Assembly: GCA_028583405.1 (NCBI GenBank)
Contig: CM053249.1
Coordinates: 39,529,759 to 39,593,758, forward strand
Origin: Pogonophryne albipinna
Lineage: Eukaryota; Chordata; Actinopteri; Perciformes; Artedidraconidae
DNA: 64,000 nucleotides
Reading direction: 5' to 3'
Shown: piece by piece, positions 52,539 to 62,921 of the stretch
Layout: each line of letters opens with the position of its first letter
How positions within the stretch are numbered: position 1 is the first letter of the stretch
Notes under the pieces: generated by a model
Told to the model about the DNA's origin: nothing
What the model saw: the letters and a program-made list of their open reading frames with translations, nothing else
The model's database searches: none
Translations under genes and position numbers: made by a program

Positions 52539-55500
52539 ATGGAAATATGTGTTTACATAAATGGTGACCAAACCAGGCCCAGAAGGAGGACTCGACGGCG
52601 AGCGTCTGGTGGCCGGGCTTGCCACGGAGCCCGGCCGGGCCCAGCCCGAAAAGGCAACGTGGGCAACACCTCCGCTTCTACGTCCCGCGGGCCCACCACC
52701 TACGGGAAACAGCGATGGGGTCGGGTGCGCTGCCAGAAGGGTGGCAGTGAAAGCGGAGGGTCTCGACGGACCAGACCCGGGCGACAGAAGCTGGCTTTGG
52801 GGACGTGGAACGTCACCTCTCTGGGGGGGAAGGAGCCGGAGCTTGTGCGGGAGGTGGAGCGTTACCAGTTGGATCTGGTTGGGCTCACCTCTACGCACAG
52901 CGTCGGCTCTGGAACCTTACTTCTGGATAGGGGTTGGACTCTATTCTTCTCCGGAGTTGCTCAAGGTGTGAGGCGCCGGGCGGGTGTGGGGATACTCACA
53001 AGTCCCCGGTTGGGTGCTTCGTTGTTGGAGTTTACCCCAGTGGACGAGAGGGTCGCCTCCCTACGCCTGCGGGTTATTGGGGGGAAAACTCTGACTGTTG
53101 TGTGTGCTTATGCACCCAACAGCAGTTCAGAGTATACGGCCTTCTTGGAGACCCTGGAAAGAGTCCTGTATGGGGCTCCTGAAGGGGACTCTTTAATCTT
53201 GCTGGGAGACTTCAACGCACATGTGGGCAATGATGGAGACACTTGGAGGGGCGTGATTGGGAGGAACGGCCCCCCTGATCTGAACCGGAGTGGTGGTTTG
53301 TTACTGGACTTCTGTGCTAGTCATGGATTGGCCATAACAAACACCATGTTCGAACATAAGGATGCTCATAAGTGTACGTGGTACCAGAGCACCCTAGGCA
53401 GAAGGTCCATGATCGATTTCGTTATCGTATCATCGGACCTGAGGCCGTATGTTTTGGACACTCGGGTAAAGAGAGGGGCGGAGTTGTCAACTGATCACCA
53501 TCTGGTGGTGAGTTGGGTCGAGTGGCGGGGGAAGCCTCTGGATAGACCTGGTAAGCCCAAACGTGTAGTTCGGGTGAACTGGGAACGTCTGGAGGAGGCC
53601 CAAGTTCAGGAGGCCTTCAACTCACACCTCCGGCGGAGCTTTTCAGGCATTCCTGTGGAGGTTGGGGACATTGAACCAGAGTGGTCGGTGTTCAAAGCCT
53701 CTATTGCCGAAGCCGCGGCGGGGAGCTGTGGTCTCAAGGTCCTAGGTGCCTCAAGGGGCGGTAACCCTCGAACCTCCTGGTGGACACCGGTGGTCAGGGA
53801 AGCCGTCCGACTGAAGAAGGAGGCCTTCAGGGATTTGTTATCCCGGGGGACTCCCGAGGCAGTTGCAAGGTACCGACAGGCCCGAAGGGCAGCAGCCTCA
53901 TCCGTGGCCGAGGCAAAGCAGCGGGTGTGGGAGAAGTTCGGAGAGGACATGGAGAAGGACTTTCGGGCGGCACCAAAGTTGTTCTGGAAAACTCTCCGAC
54001 ACCTCAGGAGGGGGAAGCAGGGAACCATCCAAGCTGTGTACAGTAAGGATGGGACGTTGTTGACCTCAACTGATGGAGTGTTGGGGCGTTGGAAGGAACA
54101 CTTTGAGGAACTCCTGAACCCGACAACTCCGCCCTCTATGTTAGAGGCAGAGCTGGAGTATGACGGGGGATCGGCGCCAATCTCCCGGGGGGAGGTCACT
54201 GAGGTTGTTAAACAACTCCACAGTGGCAAAGCCCCGGGGGTGGATGAGATCCGCCCAGAAATGCTGAAGGCTCTGGGTGTTGAGGGACTGTCATGGTTGA
54301 CACGTCTCATCAACATTGCGTGGAAGTCGGAAACAGTACCGAAGGAGTGGCAGACCGGGGTGGTGGTTCCCATTTTTAAAAAGGGGGATCAGAGGGTGTG
54401 TGCCAATTACAGAGGCATCACACTACTCAGCCTCCCCGGGAAAGTTTACTCTAAGGTACTCGAAAGGAGGGTCAGGCCGATTGTCGAACCTCAGATTGAG
54501 GAGGAACAATGCGGATTCCGTCCTGGTCGTGGAACGACGGATCAGCTTTTTACTCTCGCAAGGATCCTGGAGGGGGCCTGGGAGTACGCTTATCCGGTCT
54601 ACATGTGTTTTGTGGACTTGGAGAAGGCGTATGACCGGGTTCCCAGGGAGTTACTGTGGGAGGTGCTGCGGGAGTATGGGGTGAGGGGGTCTCTACTCAG
54701 GGCCATCCAATCTCTGTACTCCCAAAGCGAGAGCTGTGTCCGGGTCCTCGGCAGTAAGTCGGACCCATTTCCGGTGAGGGTTGGCCTCCGCCAGGGCTGC
54801 GCTTTGTCACCAATCCTGTTTGTAATATACATGGATCGGATTTCGAGGCGTAGTCATGGGGGAGGGGGTCTGCAGTTCGGTGGACTAAGGATTGCACCAC
54901 TGCTTTTTGCAGATGATGTGGTTCTGATGGCTTCATCGGTCTGCGACCTTCAGCACTCACTGGATCGGTTCGCAACCGAGTGTGAAGCGGCTGGGATGAG
55001 GATCAGCACCTCCAAATCTGAGGCCATGGTTCTCAGCAGGAAACCGATGGACTGTCCACTCCAAGTAGGGAATGAGTCCTTACCCCAAGTGAAGGAGTTC
55101 AAGTATCTCGGGGTCTTGTTCTCGAGTGAGGGAACAATGGAGCGTGAGATGGGCCGGAGAATCGGAGCAGCGGGAGCGGTACTGCAGTCGCTTTACCGCA
55201 CCGTTGTGACGAAAAGGGAGCTGAGCCGGAAGGCAAAGCTCTCTGTCTACCGGGCCATTTTCGTTCCTACCCTCACCTATGGTCATGAAGGATGGGTCAT
55301 GACCGAAAGAACGAGATCGCGGATACAAGCGGCCGAGATGGGTTTTCTCCGCAGGGTGGCTGGTGTCTCCCTTAGGGATAAGGTGAGAAGTTCGGTCATC
55401 AGGGAGGGACTCGGAGTTGAGCCGCTCCTCCTTCGCGTCGAAAGGAGCCAGTTGAGGTGGTTCGGGCACCTAGTTAGGATGCCACCTGGGCGCCTCCCTA

Positions 55501-55694
55501 GGGAGGTGTTCCAGGCACGTCCAGCTGGGAAGAGACCAAGGGGTAGACCTAGGACCAGGTGGAGGGATTATATCTCTTCGCTGGCCTGGGAGCGCCTTGG
55601 GATCCCCCAGTCAGAGCTGGTTGATGTCGCCAGGGAAAAGGAAGTTTGGGGCTCTCTGCTGGAACTGCTATCCCCGCGACCCGACCACGGATAA
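52539..55694 (+). CDS. RTE endonuclease/reverse transcriptase, intact frame
   Basis: A single 1,051-codon frame ends at TAA 55692-55694. The first 12 codons are flanking DNA and the target duplication, so about 1,039 codons belong to the element. Its own start codon is not visible, and the element is probably slightly 5'-truncated. The APE endonuclease runs from about residue 88 (LGTWNVTSL), through [10 protein letters not shown] (D224-N226) and [14 protein letters not shown], to STDHHLVV (D319, H320). The RT shows [71 protein letters not shown] and the active site [10 protein letters not shown] (FADD 790-793). Residues after about 930 form the C-terminal domain with [22 protein letters not shown] and [10 protein letters not shown]. 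There is no frameshift or internal stop. It could be a source of protein if transcribed. Confidence 0.92.
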   Translation: MEICVYINGDQTRPRRRTRRRASGGRACHGARPGPARKGNVGNTSASTSRGPTTYGKQRWGRVRCQKGGSESGGSRRTRPGRQKLALGTWNVTSLGGKEPELVREVERYQLDLVGLTSTHSVGSGTLLLDRGWTLFFSGVAQGVRRRAGVGILTSPRLGASLLEFTPVDERVASLRLRVIGGKTLTVVCAYAPNSSSEYTAFLETLERVLYGAPEGDSLILLGDFNAHVGNDGDTWRGVIGRNGPPDLNRSGGLLLDFCASHGLAITNTMFEHKDAHKCTWYQSTLGRRSMIDFVIVSSDLRPYVLDTRVKRGAELSTDHHLVVSWVEWRGKPLDRPGKPKRVVRVNWERLEEAQVQEAFNSHLRRSFSGIPVEVGDIEPEWSVFKASIAEAAAGSCGLKVLGASRGGNPRTSWWTPVVREAVRLKKEAFRDLLSRGTPEAVARYRQARRAAASSVAEAKQRVWEKFGEDMEKDFRAAPKLFWKTLRHLRRGKQGTIQAVYSKDGTLLTSTDGVLGRWKEHFEELLNPTTPPSMLEAELEYDGGSAPISRGEVTEVVKQLHSGKAPGVDEIRPEMLKALGVEGLSWLTRLINIAWKSETVPKEWQTGVVVPIFKKGDQRVCANYRGITLLSLPGKVYSKVLERRVRPIVEPQIEEEQCGFRPGRGTTDQLFTLARILEGAWEYAYPVYMCFVDLEKAYDRVPRELLWEVLREYGVRGSLLRAIQSLYSQSESCVRVLGSKSDPFPVRVGLRQGCALSPILFVIYMDRISRRSHGGGGLQFGGLRIAPLLFADDVVLMASSVCDLQHSLDRFATECEAAGMRISTSKSEAMVLSRKPMDCPLQVGNESLPQVKEFKYLGVLFSSEGTMEREMGRRIGAAGAVLQSLYRTVVTKRELSRKAKLSVYRAIFVPTLTYGHEGWVMTERTRSRIQAAEMGFLRRVAGVSLRDKVRSSVIREGLGVEPLLLRVERSQLRWFGHLVRMPPGRLPREVFQARPAGKRPRGRPRTRWRDYISSLAWERLGIPQSELVDVAREKEVWGSLLELLSPRPDHG

Positions 55695-55720
55695 GCGGAA
55701 GAAGATGGATGGATGGATGG
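52575..55720 (+). mobile_element. Rex3-like: Rex3-like RTE LINE with 14-bp target duplication
   Basis: A 3,146-bp insertion flanked by ATGGTGACCAAACC at 52561-52574 and 55721-55734. The 3' end is a GATG tandem tail (GAAGATGGATGGATGGATGG), the known signature of fish Rex3/RTE elements. The last few target bases merge with the tail, so the duplication could be 10-14 bp. The related sequence at about 22163-22200 (CATAAAATGTGATCAAAACG) represents the empty site. Confidence 0.92.
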
Positions 55721-57208
55721 ATGGTGACCAAACCGTTTGAGACCCACTGAGAACTTAGACTAAGTTAACTATCTAGATTCTAAACACTCAGAGAGTCCTT
55801 TACCTCACCTGAGCTGTAGTTATCTCTCAGTCTGACAGCAGAGGACTCTCCCCCCACCTTGTTGTTGAAACAGCTCCTTATATCCGTTAGCGCAGCTAGC
55901 TAGCACCAGATGCTAACAACAACAATACACGTAACCGGTGCACGCGCTTTCTCTCTCTCGCGCCACACACCCTCCCGAGCTTGAATGACACACAGAGACC
56001 AATCGAGGGCATTAGTGTATGATCTGTATGAAAGTGGCCATGTCGGCAGGCCACATCATGTAGACAGCCAGTGCCTCTGTGAGGCAGAGTCAGACCCACA
56101 TTTGCGCAGCGTTGCGTTCACAATACGTGTAAAAAAAAAATCCTCAGGCCAGCAGGCCACTTAACAGGCCAGGCCATCGGGAAACCGGCCAGTCCGGGCC
56201 TGTTCTGTATACATACTAACATATAAGGGTATACTTAGTGTGGTTACTCCATGTTTACTAACTATAACATTAACGTTACATCACTCTTTTTCACTTCTTA
56301 CTCAGTCAGCCAGAGTGCAGATATCACCATTAGATTCACAAACCTGAAACATCATCCATTTATTCACTGCTGGTGATGACATTGTTGTCAGCTGCTGATA
56401 CTGCTGCTGCTGCAGCTTGTGGCACCTGCTTCAATGACAATAACTTTCTAATATCCATAACTGTATAGGCTATTAGCTTAAAACTCGTCGGGCACTAGGA
56501 AGGATCACTTCTACTTCAGGGCAGGCTACGCAGTACGCAGGCTAATGTCCCGCAGCGGATGCCTCTCTGGTGGACTCCGATACTGCACATTACTCCCGAG
56601 ACGTTTTTTAAAAAAAAAGTTTTTAAGTGAAACATCCGGGGCTTTTCAGAAAACATCCGGGGCTTGAGCCCAAGTAGCCACCCCCTAGCGCCGCCACTGT
56701 TTAGAATCACCGGAAAAGTCTGCGAGAGTGTGATTGGAGATTAAGAAGCAGTCCTGAAGAACGATCATCGCAGGAAAACAAAAAAGACAAACATATTTTG
56801 TCGAGCAGATTGACTGTGACAAGGCAACCGGTAATTGTTTGAGCAACACATCCGAACCTTTGCAGGGGATGCCCACTGCGGGTGGCAGAACAGACCTGAA
56901 TCCAGTAGACTTCTCAGAATGACTAGAGATCTTCTCATAGTCCAAAATAGTTAACAGGCACAGCAGAATCCCGATATGGGCCATTTTCCCAGACCAGCAC
57001 ACAGAATCCGCGATGTTCCTGGAGCAAAATCAGCACAGCAGCAAAGGACAGACGAAAGCAGCAGCGTGGTATCCCCGGGGTGAAAGCAGGCCTCTGCAAC
57101 AGCAGAACCAGGACAGGTGGAAAGCAGGCCCCAGCGGTGGTAAAATCCTCCTCCGCACAGCAGCACACGCCCGGTGGAAGCAGGCCAAGCCCGAAGCGTG
57201 GATCCACT

Positions 57209-57460
57209 CCGTCTCTCCGCGACGACTCCGGGGTAAAAACCTCTCCAGTGCAGCCGTACTCTACAGGTGGGAGCAGGCCTCCGTAGATCGCAGATCGCAG
57301 GCAGCAAACAGGTGGAGCCGCTCCGTCTCTTCGCGACGAGCAGGCCTCCGTAGATCGCAGATCGCAGGCAGCAACAGGTGGAGCCGCTCCGTCTCTTCGC
57401 GTCGTCTCCGGAGGAAAAACACCACAGTACAGCCGTACTCGACAGGTGGGAGTTGGCATC
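57209..57460 (-). repeat. Tandem monomers in the LINE 5' UTR
   Basis: A 66-67-bp unit (GCAGGCCTCCGTAGATCGCA onward on the plus strand) occurs at 57273 and 57340. A longer unit beginning CCGTCTCT(C/T)CGCG recurs about 178 bp apart (57209 and 57387). Repeated 5' UTR monomers often carry the promoter in LINEs. The promoter role is inference. Confidence 0.7.
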
Positions 57461-57594
57461 CGCAGACAACTAAAACTACTACTTGTATAAGCAGGGATGG
57501 CTAAATGTTTGTGAGCAGAAAAATTGCGACTGTTCTCTCTGACGAGTTAGTAGTACTGTTGGTGCAAAGGTAGTACTGTTGCCGCGCTACTTAA

Positions 57595-58784
57595 GGCGAG
57601 ACACCCCAGGTGAATAGGGTAATTTTTTTAACTTAAAGGTATCAGCTAGAAATTTCTCCAGTTAATTACTTACAATAAGGCAATTGTCTTTTGTATTACA
57701 AGTTTTCTGAAATAGCATGTTTAAATATGCAAATTATCCATTATCTCATTAAATATGCACATATTTTAACACATTTCAGGAATCGAAATCTGAACTTTGG
57801 ATAAAGCCAGGTTAAAAATTATTGTTTCATTTTGTAGTCATATTAGTATCTAAGGCTTTTACAGAAGGGATATTGGATATCTCTCTTTATCACTCCATGA
57901 ATCAGAAAATACTGTCAACAGCCCTAAAATATCCATTTTCGCCATGTTTTTAGGTATACAATGTTGTATAATTCAGGCTATGAATGATATATGAACAAAC
58001 CCTTCTGTAAAAGCCTTCATAATATTGATAGGAATATAACTGGAAGGTTTGGTGTCTCTACGTGCTACTGAAGTTGAAATTTCGAACTCAGAGTAGGAGA
58101 AAAAACTCATTTTGAGAAAACGACCTTTAAAGATTGCAGTGAGGCGCTAGCTAAAGCCTCCTGTTCTTTGGATGATAGCTTGCGCCTCGACGCACTCCGT
58201 GAAGGTATTTCATGTTCGGGGTCATTTGTTTTTTGTATAACCTTGCTTCGTGCAAGTGACAATTGTTGTCGTCTTCTCTGTGAACGTTTTTTTCGCCGTT
58301 CTTTTGTCATTTTGAGATTTCAATTTCGAGCGGAAAGCTAACCAGGAAGTGTTTTAGCACACCACGTGACGCATCTGAACGAATCACGTTGTCAGAAATT
58401 GACACCAGCCAATGAGATTTCGTTTCTTGGTTTAAGACCCCTTTGTGCTTTCACGATTGGTTGCTGATACAAAGGAAATGACCATATTTGGATCCGATGA
58501 GATTGTGCAGGAGAGACACAGCTTTCCAGCGATATCTCTGTTGACATGGTGCACACAGCGGTCGCGGTACTTTTTGTTACGTTAGAATGCTAACTTTTGG
58601 TGAATTTAGGAGAAATCTACAGACGCAAATAGACAAACTATAGTAAAATAAACACTTAAATGTGTATTTTGTACGTTTTCCTTCCAAAAGCCTGAAAGAA
58701 AACATGTTATAGAATCAAAATAGCACAAAATCTCAAAATTGACCAGTACTTGAAAAACGATGTTTTTGCCTGCCGTGTCTCGCC
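57595..58784. mobile_element. TTAA-target element with GGCGAGACAC ends
   Basis: The ends are GGCGAGACAC and, reversed, GGCGAGACAC, flanked by TTAA at 57591-57594 and 58785-58788. The sequence resumes the old LTR immediately afterwards (TTAAAGTACCC). A minus-strand frame at 58107-58310 (basic, Lys/Arg/Ser-rich) has no recognised domain. TTAA use fits piggyBac or Kolobok. I cannot tell which. Confidence 0.88.
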
Positions 58785-58984
58785 TTAATTAAAGTACCCA
58801 TTTGAACCTTTTGAGAGACTCCATTAGTCTCCTTATTGTAAGCTTCTCTCCTGGGACGCGAGAACAACGAATACATCTAACAAAAGACAGAAATACAACA
58901 ATAAAGCAAATGCCTACACACACATTTCCTCAGTCTGCTATTGAGGCTAAACATTTGCTCTGTCACTTCAATAGAACCTGCTTG

Positions 58985-59112
58985 ATCTATGAAACCTGAT
59001 GTACTTATATGATTCTGTTTTCTTCAAGTTTGTATCTTCTTGGTCGAATGCACTTATTGTAAGTCACTTTGGATAAAAGCGTCAGCTAAATGCAATGTAA
59101 TGCAATGTAATG
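58985..59112 (+). mobile_element. L2/SINE-type 3' tail
   Basis: Reads GTAAGTCACTTTGGATAAAA and ends in GCAATGTAATG repeats. Together with the preceding ~80 bp it matches the reverse complement of 23037-23160. Confidence 0.6.
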
Positions 59113-59950
59113 GACTGCTAGTGCTGCACACCCCCATAATACTGCTCTTCAATGCCTTCAATTACCTGTCATCTGTAAGTATAACATTTATATTAAATAA
59201 CATTTAGGACATTTGACCTTACTGGTTTGTTTATTTTTTCCTTTTTAAGAAGTGGATTCATGACCACTCTGACGTTTTGACAGTACATAAGGGATACATT
59301 TTGGCAGATCATCATAACTGTAATCTTGGCAACTGGATGGTCATAGTAGATTATTATTTTTTAGGTTACATTAGACAACCTAGAAGTGTAGCAGATATTG
59401 TATTTATTTGTTTTATGGTCAACTGAACCAACAGAGCCTATGCCTCAGTAAATACACTGAAATGCTGAAAAGCTTTTCTTTGTTTTAGGAATATTTCTTC
59501 TTCCTAGGAAATCTACAGTATTGTGCTAACTGAGGCTAAAGGAACAGCAGTGCAGTTTTGTTAGCAGAATCTATTATCTGTGTATTTCATGCCAGACAGT
59601 ACCTGTGACAAATGCTCCTGAGCCAGAGATCAATTTTGTAATTGAGCAGTTACGTTTTGTTCCTGTCATAATAACATCTATAAAGTATTTGCGTAGGAGT
59701 CACTGGTCAGGCATATCGACCGTGATCAATAAGAACACACTGCACAGCTCCATTAGTCCGTCATCATCATCATTTTACCTCTATATAGAGTTATGAAGAC
59801 TCCTCCCAAGGGGCTTCATCGTGCACTTTCTAATAACTTTATAGTAGTTGTCATACCAACAGCACTTGCCAAAGCCAATCAGAAGAAGTGATGAGCTGTG
59901 GTAGCAGGGCAGACACTAGCTTCAGGGCCTATGATTCATTTACTATGTTC
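59113..59950. other. Unassigned spacer
   Basis: AT-rich, without coding sequence or termini that I can identify. Confidence 0.5.
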
Positions 59951-62921
59951 CAGTGACGTGCGGTGAGGTCAATGCTTGGGGAGGCACGGACAGTATATTA
60001 CACTTTTTTTTTTACTAACTACCGCTATTCATACATTCAACACAAATGAAAATATTAAATGGCCAGGCCCTTACCTTTACTTGTAAATGAAGTCCATTCG
60101 CCTATCCTTCTGGACAAAGATGTCCGTGACTTTGTTGTAGAAGTCCTCTTTATTGTGTTTCAGTTTTAAAAGTCTCTCTGTTTCTATAGAGATGATCGCC
60201 AGGGATGAAAGTCGTCTTTGGTCAGTCCGATTCCGACTGTATGTTTTGAGTCGTTTCAAAGCAGAGAACGACCTTTCGACAGACGCTGTTGTAGCAGGTA
60301 TTGTGAGTACCAGCTGGAGTAACTTTGTCGCCTCAGGAACCGTCTGCATCAGATCTTTCTGGTCCAAAAAGCTGAGGAGTTGTCCGGGTGATTTGCATTC
60401 ATTCCTCACCGTTTGTGAGCTATACAGTCCGATAAGATCAGTCTTCAGTCTAACAAAGTCAAAGTGCCTTGCATATTTTGATAGGCTCTGCAGTTTGGTG
60501 TCATCAAAATGTTGTGACATTTCATTAAATTTTGTGCAATCGACCAAACCAAGGAAAGCTAGCTCACCGAAATTATCAAACCTAGCTTTCAGTTGAACAC
60601 TGATATTTTCCAGAATGCAATGAAACATTCTTTTCCTCTCATCTCTGATCGGATGTTTACTTCGGACATTGTCTGTCAGGCCAAGTGTGATGCATTTCTG
60701 CTCGAACCCATCATAGAAACTGTCAAACTCTTTTCTTTGGCGTTCCACAACTCCCATTGTGTCGCGGATTCGCGCACAGCAGAATCCAATGTCCATGACT
60801 TTATTCTGCAGCACACGAAAGAGTGCATCGGTTTCACTGAAAATGCCCTCATATGCCATTATGAAGAAGCAGGTTGATGCTTTTGACAGCCAGAGATCAT
60901 ATCCAGCAGCCATCATCAGGGTGTCATTGTCCCAAAGATCGGGATTTTCGCCCATGATCCGGAACACAGCACGCAGATCCGATTGGTACATGCTGATAGT
61001 GTGCACTAGTCTGGAATTTGAGCTCCATCTCGTCGGCGCTGCTCTTGGCAAACGTCGCTTCACAACTTCATCCAGTAGGTGGGTGCGCTTGGTCGATTTG
61101 TTGAAAAACGCCGCAAGTCCCTCAACTGTTTTAAAAAACGTCCTGCACTCAGGCATACATTTTGCTGAATGTGAGAGGACGAGGTTCAATTTGTGTGCAT
61201 AACAATGGGTGAACATGGCCTCAGGCACCTTTTCTCTGATCTTGGCCTGCACCCCGTTAAGAGCTGATGCCATCACAGCAGCTCCGTCATACGTTTGAGC
61301 TACCAGCTTTTCAACGCAATTGTATTTCCCCAGCACCCCCAAAACATAATCAGCAATAGCCGGTGCTCGCCTGTCATCACTCACATCATCAAATCCCAAG
61401 AACGCCTCCTTCACATCACTTGTATCCACATAACGCAGAATGACAGAGACCTGGGCTTTGTTTGTGACATCCGTTGTCTCATCTACTTCCACTCCAACAA
61501 ATGGGGCTGCATTAATCTCATGCCTGATATCATTTTTAATGACATCACTGACTGCTTCTATGAGATCATTCTGTATCCTATTTGAAAGGCCAGAAAATAC
61601 TGTGGATGTTTCCAAATGCCTTGCTAATGTCTCATCTTTTTCAGCGAAGGCATGTAACAGCTCGACATAGTTGCCGCGATTCGAAGATTTTGCACTCTCA
61701 TCATTCCCCCGAAATGCCAACTCCTGTTTAGCTAGGAAGCAGACAGCATTAAGATCTCACGATTCTCCTTTACCTTGGCATTGTGGATGCTGACATTCAA
61801 TCTCTGCTGGTCATTGAGGGCCAGATCTATCCGAGAAGTGCCGAAAGTTTTTAATGCGATTTGGCTTTGAATGTGAGTGATCGATCTCTCATGTTTGTTG
61901 AGGCTCCTTGGTAGATTTTTTAAGTCACCAAATCCAATGTCAGTCCAAACGTTGTCGCTAGTGGAGAACAAAAGGCAGGGAAAGCAGTAAAGTCGATTCT
62001 TCGTAGCACAGCCACACAGCCAGTCTTTTCTTTGGTACCACTCAGTTTGAAACGAACGTGTTATTTTCTGTCCGTTAGTTTGAAGAAGGTCCTTAAGCTC
62101 AGGCATCGGTCTTCCATTGTTTATCACTGCTTGTTTTGATTGAAAGTCCAACTTTGAGAAATGTTTAAGGGTAGATATAAGGTTTTCCATTTTTGAAGTC
62201 CATTTGGTGGGAGTAAATCCGTGAATGAAACGACAGTTAAAACATTTTAAGTGGAGCTGTAACCGAAGTGCATTTTTCAATGTTTTAATTTTTTTGATAG
62301 AGCAGGCTCAAGATCGCCCCCTTCAGTGCGGCAGAGGTTGTAGCTGCCTCACCTGGCGTTTTCTCAGTGCCGTTGTATGATGAGACCAGCGAGCCTAAAT
62401 ATCATATATACGTGAAATAAGTTAATATTTAGAGACTATGGATGGCGAGGATAAATGTAATAAAGGGATCTACAAACATTACATTGGTGACATACAGTGA
62501 GATGGTGCAGGCATGCGCTTAGGGCCCGCTTTCCAGACAGTTTCTGTGGGGTGACGCAATCTGAGATGAGGCAGAGCTCATCTGTGCCTCACCTCACCAC
62601 ACAGTAACTGGCTTGAGCGCGCTCACAAAATAAGTGCCCGCGCTACATTAGTGCCCGTGCTCCAGCAAGTTACTGTGGGCTTCTGTGAGACAGAGCTCGT
62701 CCCTGCCTCACTTCTCAATCTCATCGCTCCCCGTAGTTGTAGCGGAGCTCGGCAAATTAGCCGATTTTTACTATAAAAAGCGATTGGAATCAAACAGAAA
62801 TCACATTTACAACACAGATCAGTGGACACATTTTATTATTTGTATTATTATTATTATTTTGTTCCGTTACATTGGAGAATGACAGGTGAGGCTCTGCCTC
62901 TCCCCTGACCGCACGTCGCTG
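59951..62921 (-). mobile_element. hAT transposon with exact 8-bp duplication and nearly intact transposase
   Basis: The ends are CAGTGACGTGCGGTGAGG and, reversed, CAGCGACGTGCGGTCAGG. CTATGTTC is duplicated at 59943-59950 and 62922-62929. The element is 2,971 bp, of normal length for an autonomous hAT, and carries a two-piece transposase on the minus strand. Subterminal GAGGCAGAGCTCATC-type motifs recur at the right (62570, 62690). Confidence 0.93.
60077..62280 (-). pseudogene. hAT transposase (TTF finger, ZMYM1-like branch), one frameshift
   Basis: hAT transposases excise and reinsert the element through an RNase H-fold DDE core. The N-terminal frame (62280-61732; its first codon is TTG, so the true start is probably the ATG two codons on or upstream) holds the TTF-type finger: WLCGCATKNRLYCFPCLLF, then LNKHERSITHIQS. 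After a one-base frame change near 61748 the second frame (61720-60077, 547 codons) continues with the DUF4371-type region. FVGVEVDETTD contains the likely first Asp (residue 80), and AQTYDGAAVMAS the second (145). CYAHKLNLVLS and APTRWSSNSR follow. The hAT dimerisation region TIPATTASVERSFSALKRLK lies at 473-492, and the product ends at RRMDFIYK. No other stop interrupts it. Confidence 0.9.

Larger units (their letters stand above)
51857..56202. mobile_element. hAT-B, inserted in hAT-A; hosts the RTE LINE
   Basis: The inverted ends are CAGGGCCGGACTGG at both termini, with a slightly diverged second part. TTCTGTAT is duplicated exactly at 51849-51856 and 56203-56210. Without the RTE it is about 1.2 kb and non-coding. 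Its interior is homologous to parts of the hAT at 19444-22890, although the termini differ. Confidence 0.93.
51158..56699. mobile_element. hAT-A, inserted in the LINE; hosts hAT-B
   Basis: The ends are CAGTGGCAGATTTAGG and, reversed, CAGTGGCGGCGCTAGG. CCGGGGCTTRAGCCC-type subterminal motifs occur on both sides. TTTAGAAT is duplicated exactly at 51150-51157 and 56700-56707. Without hAT-B the element is about 1.2 kb. It has no transposase and contains the block GCATCAATCTGGTGCACTTT at 51352. Confidence 0.93.
47353..56984 (-). pseudogene. CR1/Rex1-like endonuclease/RT polyprotein with two insertions and one frameshift
   Basis: Coding begins at an ATG at 56984 (MAHIGILLCLLTI) and runs to 56708. 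It resumes after hAT-A at 51149, through a hydrophobic segment ending in NVQPNPGP. NPGP is the core of 2A-like ribosome-skipping sequences known in some non-LTR elements. The endonuclease follows: FIHLNVRSLLGK, VLSETWLN, GGGVAIYVK, then after the MITE GCYRPP, VLLGDFNWDW, LIDLILTN and LSDHCVV. At about 48856 the frame shifts by one base within the segment DPKKPAGP. The RT continues with SGFRKQHSTITATM, FVDLSKAFDTVDHHIL, NGVPQGSVLGPLLF and HFYADDTVIY, and the C-terminal domain ends at 47353. The reading frame is otherwise open on both sides of each insertion. Confidence 0.85.
47178..57530 (-). mobile_element. CR1/Rex1-like LINE, nearly full length, carrying a transposon nest
   Basis: The minus strand holds a repeated 5' UTR (about 57530-56985), one long coding region (56984-47353) and a 3' end reading TACCTGGATAAATAAAGG with a TTGAATTGAATTGAATTG tail at 47178-47205. 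It is interrupted by hAT-A (51158-56699) and a TTAA MITE (50000-50790). Removing those leaves about 4 kb. The 5' edge is approximate. Confidence 0.8.
46682..58875 (+). mobile_element. Old retroviral LTR, interrupted by later insertions
   Basis: Three segments (46682-47178, about 57531-57594 and 58785-58875) together give ~650-700 bp that aligns in order with the 778-bp LTR-like segment at 29360-30137 (reversed). Landmarks are AAATCAATG near the start, a GATATAGAC TATA-like site near 47077, CCGCGC before the first TTAA, then ATTAAAGTACC, GAGACTCCATTAGTCTCC and GCTTCTCTCC. The gaps are a LINE nest (47178-~57530) and a TTAA element (57595-58784). Confidence 0.55.

Noticed and set aside
52506..55469. 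Long antisense and alternative-frame ORFs within the RTE (for example 53606-54373 minus)
   Set aside because: They are shadows of the GC-rich RTE coding frame and show no domain of their own.
57013..57504. 163-codon plus-strand and ~170-codon minus-strand frames
   Set aside because: They follow the tandem monomers of the LINE 5' UTR; repetitive Arg/Ser-rich translations reflect the repeat period.
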